Shown here: positions 58,871-64,000 of the stretch, in pieces | Position numbering within the stretch: position 1 is the first letter of the stretch | Layout of the letters: the number at the start of each line of letters is the position of its first letter | Made by a program: the position numbers and the translations under genes | The notes under the pieces: generated by a model | The model's database searches: none | The model's input: only the letters and a program-made list of their open reading frames with translations | What the model was told of the DNA's origin: nothing | DNA from: Chloroflexota bacterium | GTDB taxonomy: Bacteria > Chloroflexota > Limnocylindria > QHBO01 | NCBI GenBank assembly: GCA_040902225.1 | Contig: JBBDXT010000007.1 | Location: 513,112 to 577,111, forward strand | Length of the DNA: 64,000 bases | Direction: 5' to 3'

Positions 58871-60595
58871 ATGTCGTTTCGCAACCGCCCGGTGCTCGAC
58901 CGGAAGCATCGCCCCCGCTGGCAGGACGAGCTGCGGACCCAGCAGCTGATCGTGGCCGGGTTTGCCGTCGCCATCGCCGTTGCGATCGGGATCTTCGCGG
59001 CCAACGCCTGGAGCGAACACTATGATGCCCACCTGCGGCCGGTCGCCGCCGTCGGGGATGTGACATACACATTCGACGACCTCACCGATCGGATGGACGC
59101 CATCGGCGTCGAGTTGCAGGCTCGCTACGAGGACCTGCAGAGCCGCATGGGGGGCGTGCGGGACTCCGTGATTCAGCAGGCCCTGCAGTCGATCCAGGAT
59201 GCGATCACGGCCCTCGGCCCGACTGCAGCCGATTCGCTTGTGCTCGGCCGGGTACTAACCACCACGGCGAGTCGCTATGACATTACCGTCAGCGACGAGG
59301 CGGTGAGTGCCGAGGTGACCAAGCGTCAGACCGTGCCTGAGCGACTGAAGCTCTCGATCATCACGGTCGATGCCCTGCCCGCCGACTCGGAGCCGGGCGC
59401 CGAGCCGACCGATGCCGATTGGGCTCGCGCCGAGGCCGAGATGAACGACATCGCGGACGCGATCAAAGGCGGGGCGGACTTCGCAGAGACGGCCAAGGAG
59501 AAGAGCTATGACTCGTCTGGCCCGGCGGGAGGTTCGCTCAGCTGGATCGAGGCCGACGACCCGCTGTACGCCACCTATTTCAGCGACGCCCGAGACGCCG
59601 CCACCGGTGACCTGGTTGGCCCGATCAAGGGTGACACAGGCTATCGGCTCGTGCGCGTCGACAACAAGAAGGCAGCCGGCACCAACCAGCGCATGAAGGA
59701 TCTCCTTTCCGCCGCCGGGGTGTCAGATGCGGAGTACCGCGCCTATGTCCGGGGTGACCTGCTGAAGTCCGCCTTCACCGACTACTTCAAGACGAGCGTC
59801 ATGGTTCCCTACCAGCCGCAGCGCAAGGTGGCACAGATCTTTATCGCGGCCCAGGTGGGGATCCCGGAGCCGGGACAGAAGGTCAGGCACTTCCTGGCCC
59901 AGCCGCTCCCGGGCGAGGCGGACCAGTCCAAGGCGACCGATGCGCAGTGGGCCGCAGCCCTGGCGCGCGCCGAGGCGTTCCGGGTCGAGGCGATCAGACC
60001 CGATGCGAATTGGTACGTGCTCGCCAAGGAGAGCGAGGACACGAGCAGCGCCAGCCGTGGCGGCGACGTGGGATGGTACAACCCCGGCTCATCGAGCTTC
60101 GTGCCGGAGTTCAAGGCTGCGATCGCCAAGCTCGAGGTGGGGGAGGTGAGCGAGCCCGTCAAGACGCAGTTCGGCTATCACGTCATGGAGGTCACCGCAG
60201 AGCGAATTACCGCACCAGTTCAGGCCGATGACCTGGTGGCCACGCTGCGAGAGGATCCTGACCAGTTCGCCAAGCTGGCCAGGGACCAGAGCGAGGACCC
60301 CGACAGTGCCGCGAAGGGCGGAGATCTCGGCTGGGTGATTCCGTATCAATTCGAGCCGGACCTGGCGAACGCAATCTTCGAGCTCACACAGCCCGACCAG
60401 ATCAGCGACCCGATCACGACGCAGGGTGGGTTTTACATATTCAAGCTGCTGGCGACCGCGGAGCTGCGCTGGGTGCCGACCACGCAGCTAGAGTCGGTGC
60501 GACAGACCGGGTTCAACCACTGGCTGAGCGAGATTCGTGATGGCGCAGGGACCTGGACGGACCCCCAGTTCATCGAAGCCCCCGGCACCGCATGA
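58871..60595 (+). CDS. Membrane-anchored peptidyl-prolyl isomerase with three parvulin-like domains
   Basis: Extracytoplasmic foldase of the SurA/PrsA/PpiC type, 574 residues. One N-terminal helix (about 26-45) anchors it. A SurA-N-like helical region follows. Three rotamase-like domains are then seen: the first around GGSLSWIEADDPLY (weak), the second RGGDVGWYNPGSSSFVPEF with QFGYHVMEV (best conserved), the third KGGDLGWVIPYQFEPDL with QGGFYIFKL. It probably helps fold exported proteins such as the large secreted ones nearby. Confidence 0.88.
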   Translation: MSFRNRPVLDRKHRPRWQDELRTQQLIVAGFAVAIAVAIGIFAANAWSEHYDAHLRPVAAVGDVTYTFDDLTDRMDAIGVELQARYEDLQSRMGGVRDSVIQQALQSIQDAITALGPTAADSLVLGRVLTTTASRYDITVSDEAVSAEVTKRQTVPERLKLSIITVDALPADSEPGAEPTDADWARAEAEMNDIADAIKGGADFAETAKEKSYDSSGPAGGSLSWIEADDPLYATYFSDARDAATGDLVGPIKGDTGYRLVRVDNKKAAGTNQRMKDLLSAAGVSDAEYRAYVRGDLLKSAFTDYFKTSVMVPYQPQRKVAQIFIAAQVGIPEPGQKVRHFLAQPLPGEADQSKATDAQWAAALARAEAFRVEAIRPDANWYVLAKESEDTSSASRGGDVGWYNPGSSSFVPEFKAAIAKLEVGEVSEPVKTQFGYHVMEVTAERITAPVQADDLVATLREDPDQFAKLARDQSEDPDSAAKGGDLGWVIPYQFEPDLANAIFELTQPDQISDPITTQGGFYIFKLLATAELRWVPTTQLESVRQTGFNHWLSEIRDGAGTWTDPQFIEAPGTA

Positions 60596-60608
60596 GCTCG
60601 CGCGGGGC

Positions 60609-61748
60609 GTGACGACGTCCCGCGGCGTCGACCGCCTCCTCGCGGCGGCAGGGCTCGACCCCGCGCTCGGCGTCCAGGTCGTGTCCGGCCGGCGCCTGGC
60701 CTCCATCGCCTTCGATCCATCCCTCCCGCTCGTCCTCCTCGCCGAACCCGTTGCGGCCGACAAGGCCACTGCGGCCGACCCGCCAGTCGTCCTGCCGGGG
60801 CGCCATGCGCGCAGGGGAGCGCGCGATGTGCTCCTCTCGCTCTACCCGCGTGATCACGCGCTGCAGCCGCTCCCGGGCGGGACGCCCTCGTCGCTCGAGA
60901 GCCTGAGCGACGAGGACCTGTGGCGCGCCGACTGGCTGGTTCCCGCTCTGAGGGCGGTCGACAACATCGCCTCGCCGCACGGCATGGCGGCCATCTCCGC
61001 CCGCCTGCGGGCGCTCGATGGCTGTCCGTGGGATCGCCGGCAGACGCACGCCAGCCTCCGCCCCTTCGTGCTGGAGGAGGCGTACGAGACGGTCGACGCA
61101 ATCGAGAGCGGCTCGTCGGAGGATCTGGCCGAAGAGCTCGGTGACCTCTTCCTGCAGATCATCCTGCACGCCCAGTTGGCAGCCGAGGATGGGGCCTTCG
61201 ACCTGACCGATGTCTATCGCAGGCTCGGGGCCAAGATCATTCGACGTCATCCGCACGTGTTCGGTGATGTCGAGGTCAGCGGGGCGGATGAGGTGCTTCG
61301 CAACTGGGAGACGATCAAGGCGGCCGAGCGACACGAGGCGGGCGGCCGGTCGTCGCCCTTCAGCGGAATCGCCCGGGCGCTCCCCGCCCTCGCCGCCAGC
61401 CGCGAGATCCAGGAGCGCGCGTCGTCGCTCGGCTGGGATTGGCCGGCCATCGACGGCGTCTGGGAGAAGGTCAATGAGGAGCTGACCGAGCTGCACGAGG
61501 CCGGGGCGATCGACGGCGATGCTGGACGGGACGCCCGTCTCCACGAGTTCGGCGACGTGCTGTTCGCCGCCGTCAACCTGGCGCGCTGGCTGAGGCTCGA
61601 TCCGGAAGAGGCGTTGCGCACGGCGAATCGCCGCTGGATCGACCGTTACCAAAGGGTCGAGGCGTTGGCATCTGAGCGTGGCCTGGTCCTTGTCGACCTC
61701 TCGTCGGATGCCAAGGATGCACTGTGGAATGAGGTCAAGGCGGAGTGA
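60609..61748 (+). CDS. mazG: Nucleoside triphosphate pyrophosphohydrolase MazG with degenerate N-terminal domain
   Basis: Hydrolyses (d)NTPs to monophosphate and pyrophosphate. The C-terminal two-thirds hold two MazG repeats: GCPWDRRQTHASLRPFVLEE with EEAYE and EELGDLF, then NEELTEL and EFGDVLFAAVNLARW. About 120 N-terminal residues (including LLSLYPRDHALQPLPG) look like the remnant of the tetrapyrrole-methylase half found fused to MazG in YabN proteins, but the SAM-binding motifs are missing. GTG 60609 is a guess; GTG 60537 or ATG 60540 would overlap the PPIase gene by about 56 nt and add a low-complexity start. Confidence 0.9.
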   Translation: MTTSRGVDRLLAAAGLDPALGVQVVSGRRLASIAFDPSLPLVLLAEPVAADKATAADPPVVLPGRHARRGARDVLLSLYPRDHALQPLPGGTPSSLESLSDEDLWRADWLVPALRAVDNIASPHGMAAISARLRALDGCPWDRRQTHASLRPFVLEEAYETVDAIESGSSEDLAEELGDLFLQIILHAQLAAEDGAFDLTDVYRRLGAKIIRRHPHVFGDVEVSGADEVLRNWETIKAAERHEAGGRSSPFSGIARALPALAASREIQERASSLGWDWPAIDGVWEKVNEELTELHEAGAIDGDAGRDARLHEFGDVLFAAVNLARWLRLDPEEALRTANRRWIDRYQRVEALASERGLVLVDLSSDAKDALWNEVKAE

Positions 61749-61782
61749 CGGGCGATCGCAAACCACGGGTGATACCCTCCAG

Positions 61783-61788
61783 TAGAAT
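61783..61788 (+). promoter_or_regulatory. -10-like hexamer TAGAAT upstream of tRNA-Pro
   Basis: TAGAAT ends 13 nt before the first base of tRNA-Pro, right for a start a few bases ahead of the mature tRNA. No -35 consensus is visible. Confidence 0.45.
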
Positions 61789-61801
61789 GGCCGCGCCGCG
61801 T

Positions 61802-61878
61802 CGGGGCGTAGCGCAGCCTGGTAGCGCACCTGCTTTGGGAGCAGGAGGTCGCCCGTTCGAATCGGGCCGCCCCGACCA
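61802..61878 (+). tRNA. tRNA-Pro (UGG anticodon)
   Basis: A complete cloverleaf of 77 nt with encoded CCA. Acceptor arms CGGGGCG (61802-61808) and CGCCCCG (61868-61874) pair fully, with discriminator A61875. The D arm has GCGC/GCGC, the anticodon arm CCTGC-TTTGGGA-GCAGG gives anticodon TGG (proline), and the T arm is GCCCG-TTCGAAT-CGGGC. It sits between mazG and a WecA-like gene. Confidence 0.98.
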
Positions 61879-61890
61879 CCACGGCGCCCG

Positions 61891-61896
61891 TATCAT
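61891..61896 (+). promoter_or_regulatory. -10-like hexamer TATCAT, leaderless promoter candidate
   Basis: TATCAT ends 9 nt before the ATG of the WecA-like gene and lies 13 nt past the tRNA. No Shine-Dalgarno sequence is present. Confidence 0.42.
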
Positions 61897-61905
61897 CGGC
61901 GCCCG

Positions 61906-62856
61906 ATGCTGACCCCCCTGGTGGCCCTGATCGTCGCGTTCGTGGCCGCCGCGGTGCTGACTCCGGTGGTGCGCAGCCTCGCCAGGCGGCGAGGCCTGCT
62001 GGACCACCCGAACAAGCGGAAGGTCCACGATGTCGCGCTCCCTCGGCTCGGTGGGATCGCCATCGCCGTCGGGTTCTACGCCGGCCTGGCGGGTGCATTG
62101 TTCGTTGCCTCACCGAGCACGAGCCCGGTGCGCGCCGCGGATCAGTTCGTCGCGGTGCTGCTGGGGGCGGCCCTCGTCGTCAGCATCGGGATGATCGACG
62201 ACCTGTTCGGGATGCGAGCACCGGTGAAGCTGTTGGCGCAGATCGCCGCCGCGAGCGCCGTGTTCCTGCTTGGGCTTTCCATCGACCACCTCGACGGTCC
62301 ATGGGGGAGGATGGAGCTCGGGATCTGGTCGCCGCTGGTGACCGTGGCGTGGTTCATCTTCGTCATGAATGCCATCAACCTGATTGACGGCCTGGATGGC
62401 CTGGCCGCAGGCGTGGGCCTCATCGGGATCGGTGCCTTCGCATTGATAGCATCGGCCGGTGACTCGCCCCTGTCAATCGGATTGATCCTGGCGGCCGGAG
62501 CGGGAGGAGTCCTCGGCTTTCTGCCCTTCAACGTATACCCGGCCAGCATCATCATGGGCGACACCGGATCCTTCCTTCTGGGTTTCATCCTTGCCGCGGC
62601 CGGTGTCGCCGTCACGCAATCGGGCTCGCCGGGCGCGGCTCCCTGGGCGCCCTTGCTGGTCGTCGGCCTGGCGCTGGGTGACACGGCGTGGGCGGTCATT
62701 CGGCGAGCGCGTGCACGCGCCTCCATCTTTGCGCCCGACAAACTGCATGTTCACCACCGATTGCTGGCTGCTGGCCTGTCGCAGCGCAGCGCCGTGCTCG
62801 TGCTGTGGACGATCTCGGCGGCCCTCGCACTGCTTGGCGTGGTGACGGCGCGCTGA
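61906..62856 (+). CDS. WecA/TagO-like polyprenyl-phosphate HexNAc-1-phosphate transferase
   Basis: Membrane GT4 enzyme (316 residues) that loads a sugar-1-phosphate, probably GlcNAc-1-P, on undecaprenyl phosphate to begin wall-polymer or polysaccharide synthesis. About ten helices. Motifs are GLLDHPNKRKVHDVALPRLGG split at residues 33-53, SIGMIDDLFGM (the DDxx pair), NAINLIDGLDGLAAG, MGDTGSFLLGF and the loop DKLHVHHRLL, which marks the WecA/TagO/WbcO group rather than MraY. The ATG follows TATCAT by 9 nt. Confidence 0.92.
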   Translation: MLTPLVALIVAFVAAAVLTPVVRSLARRRGLLDHPNKRKVHDVALPRLGGIAIAVGFYAGLAGALFVASPSTSPVRAADQFVAVLLGAALVVSIGMIDDLFGMRAPVKLLAQIAAASAVFLLGLSIDHLDGPWGRMELGIWSPLVTVAWFIFVMNAINLIDGLDGLAAGVGLIGIGAFALIASAGDSPLSIGLILAAGAGGVLGFLPFNVYPASIIMGDTGSFLLGFILAAAGVAVTQSGSPGAAPWAPLLVVGLALGDTAWAVIRRARARASIFAPDKLHVHHRLLAAGLSQRSAVLVLWTISAALALLGVVTAR

Positions 62857-63049
62857 CGTTTCGAGGCGGTGCCAGGATCCCGGTCGCGCCCGGTACCTTG
62901 CGACCATGTGGTGCGCGGACGCCACGGAAGGTCGTTCAGGTGGGGTTAGTACCTTTGCGCGCATCTCGCGCCAGCCCCTAGACTAGCCCGACGGCGGGCA
63001 GCGGCAAGTTGCGGGCACATCAAACGGCCAGGCGCCCTGAGTGAGGAAT

Positions 63050-64000
63050 GTGACAGCAGAACTGATCTTCATCCTCGTCAGCGGCGGGCTGGCTGGGCTC
63101 GTGGGTGTGGGGGCGCTCGTGGCGGTCCTCAGAGGATGGGGCGAGCCGACCACCACTCCGGCCTCCGCGCCGATTGCCACGGCCGCCGACTCGCGGGTGG
63201 AAACGACGCTGATGACCCCTTCCCATGAGGCGGTCGTGCGCGTGGTCTGGTGGGTGGCCATCGCGGGGGTGCTGGTCGGAATCGGCGTCTCGAATGCGTT
63301 TGCGGCGAACCGCCTGGCCATCTACGCCCTCGGCGGCGCCGCGGTGGTGATGGTGGTCGTCCTGCACGAGATGCTGCCGCGGCGCTGGCGCGGCCGGGCC
63401 ACCGTCGCCCTGGAGGTGGTCGCCGCTCTCGCCCTGGCAACCGGCCTTGTGTGGCTGACCGATGGTGCCAACTCACCCTTCGTCTTCACCTTCCACCTGC
63501 TGGTGGTTGCTGCGGCTCTGACGATGGGGAGCCAGTTGGCGCTGCTCGTAACGGCCGCTGCTTCGCTGGCCTACGTTGGGCAGCTGCTGCTGGATGCCAG
63601 CCTGACCGCAAGCAGCGTTGATCTACTGCGCGTGGGGGTCAATCTCGTCTCGCTCTGGCTGCTCGCCTATCTCGCCGGCGTGTACGCCAGCTCCGAGCGT
63701 CGCGTCCGCGCGAGGGTCCTGGAGCTGTCGCAGACCGATCCGCTGACCAGCCTCTTCAACCGCGGGCATCTCTTCCCGACCCTGGAGCAGGAGGTGCAGC
63801 GCACCCGGCGCAGCGGCCGCGGCTTCTGCGTGCTGATGATCGACCTGGACGGGCTGAAGGCGATCAACGACTCGTTGGGCCACCTGCGCGGCGACGACGT
63901 GCTGCGTGCGGTCGGGCGCGTCATCAATGGATCGATCCGAACCGTCGACTCGGCCTACCGCTACGGTGGCGACGAGTTCCTGATCCTCCTGCCGGAGACC
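63050..64000 (+). CDS. Membrane GGDEF diguanylate cyclase, truncated by window end
   Basis: The first 317 codons of a gene that runs off the window. About six hydrophobic helices (residues 5-225) precede a GGDEF domain beginning LSQTDPLTSLFNRGHLFPTL, with MIDLDGLKAINDSLGH and an intact RYGGDEF active site. The inhibitory RxxD site (RTVD) lies five residues before GGDEF. It should make cyclic di-GMP, possibly in response to a membrane-sensed signal. GTG 63050 follows GAGGA closely, and a TAGACT hexamer lies about 65 nt upstream. The 193-bp gap before it holds no gene. Confidence 0.9.
   Translation, partial: MTAELIFILVSGGLAGLVGVGALVAVLRGWGEPTTTPASAPIATAADSRVETTLMTPSHEAVVRVVWWVAIAGVLVGIGVSNAFAANRLAIYALGGAAVVMVVVLHEMLPRRWRGRATVALEVVAALALATGLVWLTDGANSPFVFTFHLLVVAAALTMGSQLALLVTAAASLAYVGQLLLDASLTASSVDLLRVGVNLVSLWLLAYLAGVYASSERRVRARVLELSQTDPLTSLFNRGHLFPTLEQEVQRTRRSGRGFCVLMIDLDGLKAINDSLGHLRGDDVLRAVGRVINGSIRTVDSAYRYGGDEFLILLPET

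Overview
The window is a very GC-rich bacterial chromosome segment, densely packed with genes that often overlap by 1-4 bases. Many starts are GTG or TTG. No insertion sequence, phage gene or CRISPR array was seen. Lipoprotein signals, a Bacillus/Actinobacteria-type LexA operator (GAAC-N4-GTTC), a GuaB3-type IMP dehydrogenase, a GlgE maltosyltransferase, and an FMN riboswitch ahead of an NMT1-type ABC importer all fit a monoderm-like lineage. I infer Chloroflexota, perhaps the Limnocylindria/Ellin6529 side, with Actinobacteriota as the main alternative. No rRNA or marker tree is available to settle this.

Layout. 1-1.5 kb: PAP2 phosphatase and DedA membrane protein. 1.7-4.6 kb: FMN riboswitch and a predicted riboflavin ABC importer. 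4.6-7.1 kb: one-carbon genes, namely a FolD lacking two catalytic residues, its operon partner FchA, and an Fmt-like formyltransferase. 7.1-9.5 kb: an SOS island with lexA-dinB and a separate small gene under its own tandem LexA boxes. 9.5-13.5 kb: a DUF1232 protein, rplI, and dnaB carrying a 423-residue intein with a LAGLIDADG endonuclease. 13.5-15.8 kb: a cupredoxin lipoprotein and small uncharacterised genes.

15.9-38.8 kb is a purine supercluster: purA, guaB3, guaA, purD, purE, purB, purC, purS, purQ, purL, purF, purM and purN. It is interleaved with UPF0182, MgtC-like and zinc-ribbon membrane proteins and with a convergent GGDEF/HD-GYP gene. From purE to purQ every junction is a stop/start overlap. 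purH and purK are not in the window.

38.9-43.6 kb: a zinc-ribbon membrane protein, a CPBP protease, radC, an ice-binding-like protein and a sugar-dehydrogenase-like lipoprotein. 43.6-49.6 kb: alpha-glucan genes glgE-glgX with convergent glgB. 49.7-56.5 kb: mreB-mreC, then two large secreted proteins (a possible caspase-fold protein and a GH18 hydrolase) that share near-identical Big_5/SH3-like C-terminal modules. 56.6-64 kb: rph, a RdgB-type pyrophosphatase, a dolichol-phosphate-mannose-synthase-like transferase, a triple-parvulin PPIase, mazG, tRNA-Pro(UGG), a WecA/TagO-like transferase, and the start of a GGDEF protein cut by the window edge.

Two patterns run through the window. Many operon-leading genes have a TANNNT hexamer 7-9 nt before a start codon with little or no Shine-Dalgarno sequence, suggesting leaderless transcripts. 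Several other genes use TTG starts with strong Shine-Dalgarno sequences.
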